From the NCBI GenBank assembly GCA_023410445.1, contig JAEYPT010000008.1, positions 248,001 to 312,000 of the forward strand: 64,000 bases of DNA, in the 5' to 3' direction. The position numbers and the translations under genes were made by a program. This document shows, piece after piece, positions 25,242 to 33,628 of the stretch; position 1 is the first letter of the stretch; each line of letters starts with the position of its first letter. The notes under the pieces are model-generated. The model did no database searches. It saw only the letters and a program-made list of their open reading frames with translations, and was not told the DNA's origin. The DNA is from Bacillota bacterium (lineage in GTDB: Bacteria; Bacillota; Clostridia; Oscillospirales; Acutalibacteraceae).

Positions 25242-25382
25242 GACTTCACCTCTTATCGTCTATTATAAGATGAAATTGCGGCAGTTGCAAGCCGTCCCGA
25301 AGAGCAAAGCCAGTATTCCGAAAAATGACGTTCTGTGCTATAATTGGAAGTACCGAATCTTTTAAGTGTTAGGGGAATCAGA

Positions 25383-27050
25383 ATGCTATCGGATATTGAA
25401 ATTGCTCAGCAGACCAAAATGCAGCCTATTGCCCGCATTGCAGCCGGTCTCGGGATTGAAGAGGAAGAATTGGAGCCGTACGGACGGTATAAAGCCAAGC
25501 TGAACGACACCCTGTTCCGGAGGCTCGCTTCCAAAAAAGACGGAAAACTGATCCTTGTTACGGCAATTAACCCCACCCCCGCCGGAGAAGGAAAAACCAC
25601 AACAACCATCGGCCTCGGAGAAGCTATGGCGCAGATCGGAAAAAACGCGGTCGTAGCCCTGCGTGAGCCGTCGCTCGGTCCGGTTTTCGGCATCAAGGGG
25701 GGCGCCGCCGGCGGCGGATACGCTCAGGTTGTGCCGATGGAGGACATCAACCTTCATTTCACGGGCGACTTTCACTCCATCACATCAGCCAACAATCTGC
25801 TCTGCGCATTGGTGGACAACCACATCCAGCAGGGGAATCTTCTGAACATCGACCCTCGCCGGATTCTTATTCCTCGCTGTCTGGACATGAACGACCGTGA
25901 GCTGCGAAGCATCGTGGCCGGTCTCGGCGGAAAAGCCAACGGCGTTCCGCGGGAAGACGGCTTCTGCATCACGGTTGCCACCGAAGTTATGGCCATTTTC
26001 TGCCTAGCGCGCAATCTTTCGGATTTAAAGAAAAGGCTCGGAAAAATTCTTGTCGCTTACACCGGTGACGGAAAACCGGTTTACGCGCATGACCTCAAAG
26101 CAGAGGGCGCGATGGCGGCTCTTTTGAAGGATGCGATCAATCCCAATCTGGTGCAGACTCTGGAGGGCACGCCCGCGATCGTCCACGGCGGACCGTTTGC
26201 CAATATCGCGCACGGCTGCAACTCTGTCCGCGCGACCCGTCTCGGTATGAAGCTGGCCGACTACTGCATCACGGAGGCAGGCTTCGGTTCCGATCTCGGT
26301 GCGGAAAAATTTCTCGACATTAAATGCCGCCTCGCCGATATCCGCCCGGACGCAATCGTCCTCGTGGCAACTGCGCGCGCTCTGAAATACAACGGCGGCG
26401 TCCCGAAAGCGGACACGGCCAAGGAAAACACGGAAGCCCTGAAAAAGGGAATCGTGAACCTCGGCGCCCACATCAAAAACATGCGTCAGTACGGCGTGCC
26501 GGTTATTGTCGCAATTAACCGTTTCCTGACCGATTCGGAAGCAGAGCTAAACATCATTGAGGACTACTGCCATGAAAACGGCGCAGAGTTCTCGCTTTCC
26601 GATGTTTTCGCTCAGGGAGGCAAGGGCGGAATCGATCTGGCCGAAAAAGTGTGCAGCGCAGTGGAAAGGCCTTCGGATTTCCGTTTCCTGTATGACACAG
26701 AAGCATCGATTGCGGATAAAATCGAAAGCATCTGCAAAAATATCTACGGTGCGGATTCCGTCGTTTTCGCAGGAAAAGCACAGAAGGCACTCGTGGAAAT
26801 TGAAGCCCTCGGCGGCGGAAATCTGCCTGTCTGCATTGCGAAAACGCAGTATTCCCTCTCGGACAACCCTGCTCTGCTTGGCCGCCCCACCGGCTTCTCC
26901 GTCACCATCCGAGACCTTCGTTTGAATAACGGAGCCGGATTTGTGGTTGCCTATGCCGGTGACATTCTGACCATGCCGGGCCTGCCCAAACACCCCGCCG
27001 CCGAGCTGATCGACGTGGATGAAAGCGGCAGGATCACCGGCCTGTTTTAA
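25383..27050 (+). CDS. fhs: Formate-tetrahydrofolate ligase
   Basis: ATP-dependent ligase making 10-formyltetrahydrofolate from formate, for one-carbon metabolism and purines. The 555-residue length and motifs are standard: the P-loop region TPAGEGKTTTTIGLGEAM near residue 65, EPSLGPVFGIKGGAAGGGYA, and the MPGLPKHPAA ending. The start is the ATG at 25383, after AGGGGAA. A TATAAT at 25339-25344 with a poor -35 is the likely promoter. tsaE follows by one base. No folate riboswitch was recognised upstream. Confidence 0.96.
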   Translation: MLSDIEIAQQTKMQPIARIAAGLGIEEEELEPYGRYKAKLNDTLFRRLASKKDGKLILVTAINPTPAGEGKTTTTIGLGEAMAQIGKNAVVALREPSLGPVFGIKGGAAGGGYAQVVPMEDINLHFTGDFHSITSANNLLCALVDNHIQQGNLLNIDPRRILIPRCLDMNDRELRSIVAGLGGKANGVPREDGFCITVATEVMAIFCLARNLSDLKKRLGKILVAYTGDGKPVYAHDLKAEGAMAALLKDAINPNLVQTLEGTPAIVHGGPFANIAHGCNSVRATRLGMKLADYCITEAGFGSDLGAEKFLDIKCRLADIRPDAIVLVATARALKYNGGVPKADTAKENTEALKKGIVNLGAHIKNMRQYGVPVIVAINRFLTDSEAELNIIEDYCHENGAEFSLSDVFAQGGKGGIDLAEKVCSAVERPSDFRFLYDTEASIADKIESICKNIYGADSVVFAGKAQKALVEIEALGGGNLPVCIAKTQYSLSDNPALLGRPTGFSVTIRDLRLNNGAGFVVAYAGDILTMPGLPKHPAAELIDVDESGRITGLF

Positions 27051-27051
27051 G

Positions 27052-27483
27052 ATGATGCAGGAAATTACAACCGCCTCCCCCGCCGAAACCGAGGAACTCG
27101 GGGAAAAAATCGGTCGAACTCTGCACGGCGGCGAGGTGCTCGCCCTGTTCGGGGGCATGGGTATGGGAAAAACTGCCTTCGCGCGCGGCCTTGCGCGCGG
27201 ACTCGGCGTCACCGGGGAAGTTTCAAGCCCGACGTTCGCTCTGGTGCACGAGTACACGGGTACTCTGACGATGTACCATTTCGACATGTACCGTGTGACG
27301 GGCTGGGACGACCTGTACTCCACCGGATTTTTTGATTATCTGGACGCGGGCGGCGTGCTTTTGGTCGAATGGAGCGAAAACATTGAAAACGCCCTGCCCG
27401 AAAACACCGCAAGAATTTGGATTCGCCGCGGTTCCGGGGAAAACGAACGGATTTTTACTTTTGAGAGGAATATGCTTCCATGA
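27052..27483 (+). CDS. tsaE: tRNA threonylcarbamoyladenosine biosynthesis ATPase TsaE
   Basis: ATPase subunit of the complex that makes t6A37 in ANN-decoding tRNAs. The protein has 143 residues, with Walker A GGMGMGKTAF near residue 33, SSPTFALVHEY, and the Walker B-like LLVEWSENI near residue 108. It starts one base after fhs ends (an ATG pair at 27052/27055) and its TGA overlaps the tsaB ATG, indicating translational coupling. TsaD is not in the window. Confidence 0.93.
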   Translation: MMQEITTASPAETEELGEKIGRTLHGGEVLALFGGMGMGKTAFARGLARGLGVTGEVSSPTFALVHEYTGTLTMYHFDMYRVTGWDDLYSTGFFDYLDAGGVLLVEWSENIENALPENTARIWIRRGSGENERIFTFERNMLP

Positions 27484-28193
27484 TAATATTGGCGATCGAT
27501 TCCTCCGCCATTTCGGCTTCGGCCGCGCTGACGAAGGACGGTGCCCTGCTTGGGGAATTTTACATCCGCACGCGTCTGACCCACAGCCAGACCTTGATGC
27601 CGATGATCAGCGACCTGCTCAGCCGGACTCAGGTGAAGCCGAGCGATATTGATCTGTTTGCCGTTTCCGCGGGCCCCGGCTCCTTTACCGGAATCCGCAT
27701 TGGCATTGCGAGCATCAAAGGGCTTGCCATGCCGGAGGACAAACCCTGCGTCGGGGTCTCCACGCTGGAGGCAATCGCGCGGAACCTCGCCCATATGAAC
27801 GGCACCGTCTGCGCCGCGATGGATGCACGCTGCCAACAGGTTTACAACGCTGTTTTCGAGGCGGATTCCGGAAGTCTGGTACGTCTGACGCCCGACCGCG
27901 CGATTTCGCTGGAAGCCCTTGCGGCCGAACTGAAAAACTGCAAAAAGCCGCTTTATGTGGTTGGTGACGGCGCCAAATTGTGCTATAATAGTCCATGGTT
28001 TGCAGAGACCGGAGCCATTCTGCCGCCCGAATTCCTGCTGTACCAGCGGGCTTCGGCGGTAGCGGAAGCCGCGGCCGAAGCGTACGCGCAGGGCCGGGCG
28101 GTTACTCCGGCCGAGTTGATGCCCGTCTATTTGCGTCCGGCGCAGGCGGAACGGGCTCTGAAAAAACAAAACGGAGGAGTTGCAGACAAATGA
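27480..28193 (+). CDS. tsaB: tRNA threonylcarbamoyladenosine biosynthesis protein TsaB
   Basis: Scaffold partner of TsaD and TsaE in t6A synthesis; an inactive homologue of TsaD. The 237-residue protein opens with LAIDSSAISASAAL and has the TsaB hallmark VSAGPGSFTGIRIGIASIKG near residue 62. It overlaps tsaE by four bases (ATGA) and rpiB by four bases, so the three genes are tightly coupled. Confidence 0.94.
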   Translation: MIILAIDSSAISASAALTKDGALLGEFYIRTRLTHSQTLMPMISDLLSRTQVKPSDIDLFAVSAGPGSFTGIRIGIASIKGLAMPEDKPCVGVSTLEAIARNLAHMNGTVCAAMDARCQQVYNAVFEADSGSLVRLTPDRAISLEALAAELKNCKKPLYVVGDGAKLCYNSPWFAETGAILPPEFLLYQRASAVAEAAAEAYAQGRAVTPAELMPVYLRPAQAERALKKQNGGVADK

Positions 28194-28633
28194 TTGCTTT
28201 AGGTGCCGATCACGGCGGCTACAAACTCAAGGAAGCGATCCGGAACTATCTGGACGCCGAAAAGATCGAATACAAGGACTTTGGAACCTTCGACGAAACA
28301 TCCATTGATTACGCTCCCATCGCAGCGCAGGTTTCTCACATGATCATGGACGGAAAAGCAGAAAAAGGAATTCTCTGCTGCGGAACGGGCATTGGGATGA
28401 GCCTCGCGGCAAACAAGGTGCACGGCATCCGTGCAGCCGTCTGCGCAAACGCCTACTGCACGGAGTTTACCCGCCGCCACAACGACGCGAACATCCTCTG
28501 CCTGGGAGGCCGCGTGATCGACGAAACGCAGGCGGTCGAATTTACCAAGATTTTTCTCAACACAGCATTTGAAGGCGGCCGCCATCAACGCCGTATTGAC
28601 GAAATTGCCGCGATTGAACGCGGAGAGCTATAA
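28190..28633 (+). CDS. rpiB: Ribose 5-phosphate isomerase B
   Basis: Interconverts ribose 5-phosphate and ribulose 5-phosphate in the pentose phosphate pathway. It has 147 residues, with ALGADHGGYKLKEAI at the N-terminus, the anion-hole GTGIGMSLAANKVHGIRAA with the preceding cysteine pair, and RRHNDANILCLGGRVI. The start is the ATG at 28190 overlapping the tsaB stop, after GGAGGAG. Longer in-frame extension upstream is only tsaB sequence in another frame. upp follows in 20 bases; ribose phosphate feeds PRPP for it. Confidence 0.95.
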   Translation: MIALGADHGGYKLKEAIRNYLDAEKIEYKDFGTFDETSIDYAPIAAQVSHMIMDGKAEKGILCCGTGIGMSLAANKVHGIRAAVCANAYCTEFTRRHNDANILCLGGRVIDETQAVEFTKIFLNTAFEGGRHQRRIDEIAAIERGEL

Positions 28634-28653
28634 ATTAAGGAGAATCCGAACAA

Positions 28654-29286
28654 ATGGAAAATCAGGTTTTTATCATGAGTCACCCGCTGATTCAGCACAA
28701 ACTCACCTATCTGCGGGATAAGGAAACAGGTGCGAAGGATTTCCGTCAGCTGGTAAGTGAAATCGCCATGCTCCTCTGCTATGAAGCCACCAGGGACCTG
28801 CCGCTTGAGGAAACGTCGATTGAAACGCCTGTGGGACCCGCCAAAACCAAGGTCATTGCAGGCAGAAAGCTCGCTTTTGTTCCGATCCTGCGGGCAGGCC
28901 TCGGCATGGTGGACGGCGTGCTTTCCCTCGTTCCCGCAGCGAAGGTCGGCCACATCGGACTGTACCGTGACCCAAAGACTCTGCAGCCGGTTGAATATTA
29001 CAGCAAACTGCCTCACGATATTGACCAGCGCGACGTGATTATTCTGGACCCGATGCTTGCTACCGGCGGTTCCTCTGTGGATGCTATCAGCATTATCAAA
29101 CGGAGCAATCCGAAAAGCATTAAATTTATGTGCATCATCGCGGCGCCCGAGGGTATCAAAGCTTTGACCGAGGCCCACCCGGACGTTCAGCTGTACTGCG
29201 CAGCAGTCGACGATCACCTGAATGAGCACGGCTACATTGTCCCCGGACTCGGAGACGCGGGCGACCGGATTTTCGGCACCCTTTAA
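28654..29286 (+). CDS. upp: Uracil phosphoribosyltransferase
   Basis: Salvages uracil to UMP using PRPP. The 210-residue protein has VPILRAGLGMVDG, the PRPP-binding loop DPMLATGGSSVDAI near residue 131 and the uracil-binding DAGDRIFGTL at the C-terminus. It starts after AAGGAGAAT and ends the fhs-tsaE-tsaB-rpiB-upp run, which is closed by a terminator at 29301. Confidence 0.96.
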   Translation: MENQVFIMSHPLIQHKLTYLRDKETGAKDFRQLVSEIAMLLCYEATRDLPLEETSIETPVGPAKTKVIAGRKLAFVPILRAGLGMVDGVLSLVPAAKVGHIGLYRDPKTLQPVEYYSKLPHDIDQRDVIILDPMLATGGSSVDAISIIKRSNPKSIKFMCIIAAPEGIKALTEAHPDVQLYCAAVDDHLNEHGYIVPGLGDAGDRIFGTL

Positions 29287-29300
29287 GTTATGAAAAAATT

Positions 29301-29335
29301 TCCCCGAAGCGATTTTTCGCTCCGGGGATTTTTTA
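29301..29335 (+). terminator. Intrinsic terminator after upp
   Basis: CCCCG/CGGGG (29302-29306 with 29323-29327) with AGCG/CGCT inside, followed by a T-run. Confidence 0.9.
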
Positions 29336-30175
29336 TTACCTGTTCTCTTCCTCATCATAATCATCCAAAAAGGAATGCCGTTCCTCGCCGCGGCGATAAG
29401 CCAGAACGGTTTCCAGATTGATATTGCCAACGCTGTGAAAAATATTGCGGTCGATTTCCGGGTTGATCTTCCGAAGTTTTTTAACAAGCTCCTTCATTTC
29501 CTGCCGCTTGGAGCCGCCGCCGTTATCGCCCAGGACACAGTTTTCCGTAAATCGGCAGGCACACTGGATAAACTGCAGCTCGTTGTAGCGGCGCCACGCT
29601 AAAATATCAGCTTCGTGAACCTTGTACATCGGCCGGATCAGCTCCATGCCGAGGTGGCTGGTGCTGTGCAGCTTCGGCATCATGGTTTTGATCTCAGCCC
29701 CATACAGCATGCTCATGAGGATTGTTTCAATCACATCGTCGAAATGGTGGCCGAGCGCGATTTTGTTGCAGCCGAGCTCCTGTGCCTTCTGATACAAGTG
29801 ACCGCGGCGCATCCGGGCGCACAGGTAGCACGGGGACTGGTCCGTCTTTGCAACGACATCGAATATATTCGTCTCGAAAACATGGACGGGAAGGTGCAGC
29901 AGCTCCGCATTCTCAGCGACGCGCCTGCGGTTGATTTCATTATAGCCAGGGTCCATGATCAGATATTCCGCCTCGAACGGGAAATCGGAGTATTTTTGAA
30001 GATGCTGCACGCATTTCGCCATGAGCATCGAGTCCTTCCCTCCGGAAATGCAGACGGCGATTCGGTCGCCCTCCTGAATCAGCCGGTATTCCCTCACCGC
30101 CGTCAAAAACGGAAGCCAGATCTGCCGGCGGTATTTTTTTACGATGCTCCGTTCGACCTGCTCGTACTTTTCCAT
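29336..30175 (-). CDS. TtcA-like tRNA 2-thiocytidine synthetase
   Basis: A 279-residue adenylating enzyme of the PP-loop ATPase family. The PP-loop ISGGKDSMLMAKCVQHL is near residue 44; the paired cysteines of PCYLCARMRRG near residue 117 and the CACRFTENC region later are those of TtcA, which carries an Fe-S cluster and thiolates C32 of tRNA. The start is the ATG at 30175 after GTGAGGAC. It follows a cysteine desulfurase by eight bases, a natural sulfur donor. TtcA family membership is good; the exact tRNA target is inferred. Confidence 0.88.
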   Translation of the reverse strand: MEKYEQVERSIVKKYRRQIWLPFLTAVREYRLIQEGDRIAVCISGGKDSMLMAKCVQHLQKYSDFPFEAEYLIMDPGYNEINRRRVAENAELLHLPVHVFETNIFDVVAKTDQSPCYLCARMRRGHLYQKAQELGCNKIALGHHFDDVIETILMSMLYGAEIKTMMPKLHSTSHLGMELIRPMYKVHEADILAWRRYNELQFIQCACRFTENCVLGDNGGGSKRQEMKELVKKLRKINPEIDRNIFHSVGNINLETVLAYRRGEERHSFLDDYDEEENR

Positions 30176-30183
30176 AACAGTCC

Positions 30184-31305
30184 TCACTTTACAAGGTTGG
30201 CGTAGCATTCGTCAAACGCCCGCAGAAGCGCTTCCAGTTCCTCCGGCGCCGTCAAATGGCTCAAGCTGATTCGGAGCGTTGAGAGGGCCGCACGGCGGTC
30301 TTTTGTAAGCGCATAAACCGGTCTTGACGGAGTATTGGGCGCACAGCACGCCGACTTGGTGGAAAGGCACACGCCTTTTTCCGCCATGGCTGCCTGAAAC
30401 TGCTCACCGCGAACGCCCGCGACGCTGAGATTGAGAATAAACGGAACGGATTTCGCAGTGCTGTTGATCCGCACGCGGTCATAGTGCGAAAGGGCTTCAC
30501 GCAGCTTCCGGTTGAGCCCAGACACGTAGGAATAGCGTTCCTCCATGGTCCGGTATGAAATAGTCAGCGCAGCCGCCGTGGAGGCGATAAGGCCCAGCGG
30601 CGGCGTTCCGCTTCGGAACGCCGTTGTGCTCCCCCCGCCCTGAATCTGAGGCTCCAGAAGAACGTTCTCCCGCCGGATCAGCGCGCCGCAGCCGTTCAGG
30701 CCGTAAAACTTATGCGCACCGAGAGTCAGCAGATCAACCCCGTCGAGCGCGAGCGGAATTTTTCCTGCCGCCTGTGTCGCGTCCACGTGGAAGAGACAGT
30801 TCGCTTTGGAATGAACAATTTTCGCAAGTTCGGGGATATTTTGCCGGATTCCGACCTCACTGTCGACCATACAGACGGAAACCAGCACGGTATCGTCCCT
30901 GAGGAGCTCTCGGAGCGATTCCGGGTCCACAAGGCCGTTTTCATCAAGTTCGACATAATCCGCCTCATAGCCGCGCTCCTGAAGCGCTGTAACCGCTCCG
31001 TTCACGGAGGAATGTTCCAGCCAGGTGGTGACGATATGCTTCCCACGGGCTTTGTACTGCCCGGCAGCACCCTTAATCGCCAGATTGTTGGCTTCGCTGG
31101 CGCCGGAAGTAAAAATAATCTCCTCCGGCTTCACGCCCAAAAGCGAGGCGGTCTGCTCCGTCGCTTCCGCAAGCCGCTTACAGGCGGCTTCACCCAGCGG
31201 GTGAGCGGAATTCGGGTTGGCGATAAAATCCCGCGTCACCTGACAGAACGTCTCAATCGCTTCCTCACAGGCCGGAGTATTGGCGGCATAGTCAAAATAA
31301 AGCAT
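30184..31305 (-). CDS. Cysteine desulfurase (NifS/IscS-like)
   Basis: PLP enzyme that takes sulfur from cysteine as a persulfide. The 373-residue protein starts LYFDYAANTPACEEAIETF, has the PLP His in WLEHSSVNG, the PLP Lys in LTLGAHKFYGLNG, and the active-site loop TKSACCAPN with two adjacent cysteines instead of one. Loop length and neighbourhood suggest a dedicated donor for the TtcA-like enzyme downstream rather than the general Isc/Suf supply. The start at 31305 gives the canonical N-terminus; an upstream ATG at 31323 is possible. Confidence 0.92.
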   Translation of the reverse strand: MLYFDYAANTPACEEAIETFCQVTRDFIANPNSAHPLGEAACKRLAEATEQTASLLGVKPEEIIFTSGASEANNLAIKGAAGQYKARGKHIVTTWLEHSSVNGAVTALQERGYEADYVELDENGLVDPESLRELLRDDTVLVSVCMVDSEVGIRQNIPELAKIVHSKANCLFHVDATQAAGKIPLALDGVDLLTLGAHKFYGLNGCGALIRRENVLLEPQIQGGGSTTAFRSGTPPLGLIASTAAALTISYRTMEERYSYVSGLNRKLREALSHYDRVRINSTAKSVPFILNLSVAGVRGEQFQAAMAEKGVCLSTKSACCAPNTPSRPVYALTKDRRAALSTLRISLSHLTAPEELEALLRAFDECYANLVK

Positions 31306-31340
31306 GGAGCTTGTACCTTCCATTTCTTGAGGATAAACCT

Positions 31341-31377
31341 AAAAACCCCGGGAAATCCGTTGTAAGATTTCCCGGGG
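31341..31377 (-). terminator. Intrinsic terminator of the tRNA cluster
   Basis: A 12-base-pair stem CCCCGGGAAATC/GATTTCCCGGGG (31346-31357 with 31366-31377), followed on the minus strand by TTTTT. Confidence 0.92.
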
Positions 31378-31388
31378 CCATGAATTGT

Positions 31389-31462
31389 TGGAGGCGTCAC
31401 CCAGATTCGGACTGGGGATGAGGGTTTTGCAGACCCTTGCCTTACCACTTGGCTATGACGCC
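31389..31462 (-). tRNA. tRNA-Cys (GCA)
   Basis: A 74-base cloverleaf with encoded CCA. Acceptor GGCGTCA/TGACGCC; anticodon loop TCTGCAA. Last gene of the five-tRNA cluster. Confidence 0.96.
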
Positions 31463-31467
31463 ACATG

Positions 31468-31543
31468 TGGAGCGAACGACGAGGCTCGAACTCGCTACCT
31501 CCACCTTGGCAAGGTGGCGCTCTACCAGATGAGCTACGTTCGC
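31468..31543 (-). tRNA. tRNA-Gly (GCC)
   Basis: A 76-base cloverleaf with encoded CCA. Acceptor GCGAACG with CGTTCGC; anticodon loop CTTGCCA. Confidence 0.96.
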
Positions 31544-31547
31544 ATAT

Positions 31548-31623
31548 TGGTGCCTCCGGGCGGAATCGAACCACCGACACGGGGATTTTCAGTCCCCTGC
31601 TCTACCGACTGAGCTACAGAGGC
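31548..31623 (-). tRNA. tRNA-Phe (GAA)
   Basis: A 76-base cloverleaf with encoded CCA. Acceptor GCCTCTG with CGGAGGC (one G-U); anticodon loop ACTGAAA. Confidence 0.96.
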
Positions 31624-31628
31624 AAATT

Positions 31629-31705
31629 TGGCGACTCGGATCGGGATCGAACCGACGACCTCTAGCGTGACAGGCTAGCGTTCTAACCAGCTGAACTACC
31701 GAGCC
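31629..31705 (-). tRNA. tRNA-Asp (GTC), second copy
   Basis: A 77-base cloverleaf identical to the tRNA-Asp at 3522-3598 but in the opposite orientation. Confidence 0.97.
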
Positions 31706-31711
31706 AACTTG

Positions 31712-31788
31712 TGGTGGGAACAATAGGACTCGAACCTATGACCCCCTGCTTGTAAGGCAGGTGCTCTAACCAGCTGAGCTATGCTCCC
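31712..31788 (-). tRNA. tRNA-Val (TAC)
   Basis: A 77-base cloverleaf with encoded CCA. Acceptor GGGAGCA with TGTTCCC; anticodon loop CTTACAA. First gene of the cluster. Confidence 0.96.
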
Positions 31789-31826
31789 GTCTTTCCGTTC
31801 TTTATCCTACATCAGCGACGTGTTAT

Positions 31827-31855
31827 ATAATACTATATCTGGAGGCAGAAGTCAA
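31827..31855 (-). promoter_or_regulatory. Promoter of the five-tRNA cluster
   Basis: Minus strand TTGACT (31850-31855), 17 bases, TATTAT (31827-31832), ending 38 bases before tRNA-Val. Confidence 0.85.
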
Positions 31856-31894
31856 CAGGAAAAGTACATTTTTTTTAATTTTTTACCACTTTCT

Positions 31895-32644
31895 TCATAT
31901 GGCCTTCGGTTTGCGCGCCGCAAACAGGACCTTCTCCGCTTGGGAATCCGGTTTCTGAAAGCTCATATCCTTCCATACGCCGACCGTCTGCAGACCTGCC
32001 TCCGCGAGCATTTCCTGCATTTCTTCGAGCTCATAGGCGAACTCAAAAAACTGCTCCGTGCTCCTGCGGTAGGTTTCCCCGCTCTTTGCAAAGAAATCAA
32101 ACGTAACGGCAACCCGATGCCCAGCCTCGCGGTACGCGTTCTGCCAAACGCAGTAAACCTCTTTGGTTTCATCCGTAAAGGTATGGCCCGCAAGGACGCA
32201 GCGGTGCTTATAGACCGTGTTGGCGTCAAACAGAAAGAGGCCCCCGGGGCTCAGGAAGGACGCTACGCGCCCGAACGTCTGCCGGACGGCAGTTTTCCCG
32301 GGCAGATGATTAATCCCGTCCATCGTGCAGAAAACGGTGTCTACAGGGCCGTACAGGTTCAGCTTCCGCATATCCTGACAGACCAGCAGCAGCTCGTGTC
32401 CTTTTGCCTCCGCCTTCTGACGGGCGATGGAGAGCATCTCCGGGGACAGATCTAAACCGAACACATCCAGACCCCGGTCTGCGAGCTCCAGAGTCAGGCT
32501 TCCGGTTCCGCAGGCGAGATCAAGGCAGACGCCCGGCTCGTGACGACAGCGCTTTATGGCGCGGCAGAGGTAATCCGCCCGCTTCCCGTACGGCACATCG
32601 CGCATCAGGCCGTCATAATAGCGCGCAAACAATTCGTAACTCAC
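31895..32644 (-). CDS. Class I SAM-dependent methyltransferase
   Basis: A 249-residue methyltransferase. The SAM-binding motif I is CLDLACGTGSLTLEL near residue 40, with the acidic motif II FGLDLSPEM near residue 62. The C-terminal half is a mixed sheet typical of small-molecule or protein methyltransferases of the YqeM type. The substrate cannot be told from sequence. Its GTG start overlaps the yerC stop by four bases, so the two genes are coupled. Confidence 0.88.
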   Translation of the reverse strand: MSYELFARYYDGLMRDVPYGKRADYLCRAIKRCRHEPGVCLDLACGTGSLTLELADRGLDVFGLDLSPEMLSIARQKAEAKGHELLLVCQDMRKLNLYGPVDTVFCTMDGINHLPGKTAVRQTFGRVASFLSPGGLFLFDANTVYKHRCVLAGHTFTDETKEVYCVWQNAYREAGHRVAVTFDFFAKSGETYRRSTEQFFEFAYELEEMQEMLAEAGLQTVGVWKDMSFQKPDSQAEKVLFAARKPKAI

Positions 32645-32961
32645 GCCGGATCCTGCTCCTGATGGGGCAGCTTCTCCCCTGCGATGCGTTTGAAGGCAAG
32701 CTCGTAGCCGTCACAGCCATAATGAAGAGAGCGGTTCACGCGGCTGATCGTCGCCGTGGAAGCGCCGGTGCGCGCCACAATGTCGCTGTAGACACGCTTC
32801 GTGCTCAGCATGTGCGCCACCAGAAGCCGCTGGGACATTGCTTTGATCTCCGGTACCGTGCAGAGGTCTTCAAAGAACGCATAGCACTCCTCCGGGGTTT
32901 TCAGCGAAAGAATGGCCTCGAATAAGAAGTCGACGCTGTCGTCCTGGATTTTTGAATTCAA
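32641..32961 (-). CDS. YerC/YecD TrpR-related protein
   Basis: A 106-residue DNA-binding protein of the Trp-repressor-like YerC family. It has a helical core (ECYAFFEDLCTVPEIKAMSQRL) and a helix-turn-helix (YSDIVARTGASTATISRVNRSL) near residue 65. The target is unknown. I choose the TTG at 32961 because AGGGGAAGTG lies six bases before it and the protein then begins NSKIQDDSVDFLF, as in homologues; a GTG at 32970 is within the ribosome binding site. Confidence 0.88.
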   Translation of the reverse strand: MNSKIQDDSVDFLFEAILSLKTPEECYAFFEDLCTVPEIKAMSQRLLVAHMLSTKRVYSDIVARTGASTATISRVNRSLHYGCDGYELAFKRIAGEKLPHQEQDPA

Positions 32962-33029
32962 AATGATCACTTCCCCTGATACTTTCGTAAGATACTATTT
33001 TACCATGGAAAAGTCAAAAAGTAAAGCCG

Positions 33030-33617
33030 TTATACTGAACCCTCACAGCATTCCTGAATGCGTTCGCGGAGCTCGTCCGCCCCTTCCCCCGTCACGGAGG
33101 AAAACGGAACCACCAGCGTCTCCGCCGGCCAGGCTATGTTCTGCATCATCTCAAAGCGCTGCGCGCGCTCCGTTCGGTTCAGCTTATCCGTCTTGGTCAT
33201 CGCGGCTACGCAGGGAATCCCGCGGGCAGCAGCGTAACGGAGCATCTGCATATCGTCCGCCGAAGGGTCTCTGCGAACGTCCAGAAGCTGCACCAAAAGC
33301 CGAATTCCACGGTCGGAGGAAAAATACCCCTCCACAAGCTCCGCCCAGCGCAGACGCTCGGAATGGGATACCTTGGCATATCCGTAGCCCGGCAGATCGA
33401 CAAACCGGCAGAAGCCAAGGTTATAAAAGTTGATCGTCACGGTCTTCCCCGGCGCGGAGCTGATCCGCGCCAGAGATTTCCGGTTGAGCAATTTATTAAT
33501 CATAGATGATTTTCCGACGTTTGATTTTCCGGAAAACGCAATTTCCGGAAGCGTCGGTGCTAAAAGCTGCGAGGAAAGACCGGCGGCAGCCTCAAAAAAA
33601 GCCGTTTCATATCCCAT
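33030..33617 (-). CDS. engB: Ribosome biogenesis GTPase EngB (YihA/YsxC)
   Basis: GTPase needed for maturation of the large ribosomal subunit. The 195-residue protein has the G1 motif GKSNVGKSSMINKLL near residue 31, G3 DLPGYGYAKV near residue 75, and G4 TKTDKLN near residue 140. It lies 11 bases downstream of lon, a usual order in Firmicutes, and starts after AGGAGATACG. Confidence 0.95.
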   Translation of the reverse strand: MGYETAFFEAAAGLSSQLLAPTLPEIAFSGKSNVGKSSMINKLLNRKSLARISSAPGKTVTINFYNLGFCRFVDLPGYGYAKVSHSERLRWAELVEGYFSSDRGIRLLVQLLDVRRDPSADDMQMLRYAAARGIPCVAAMTKTDKLNRTERAQRFEMMQNIAWPAETLVVPFSSVTGEGADELRERIQECCEGSV

Positions 33618-33628
33618 TCGTATCTCCT

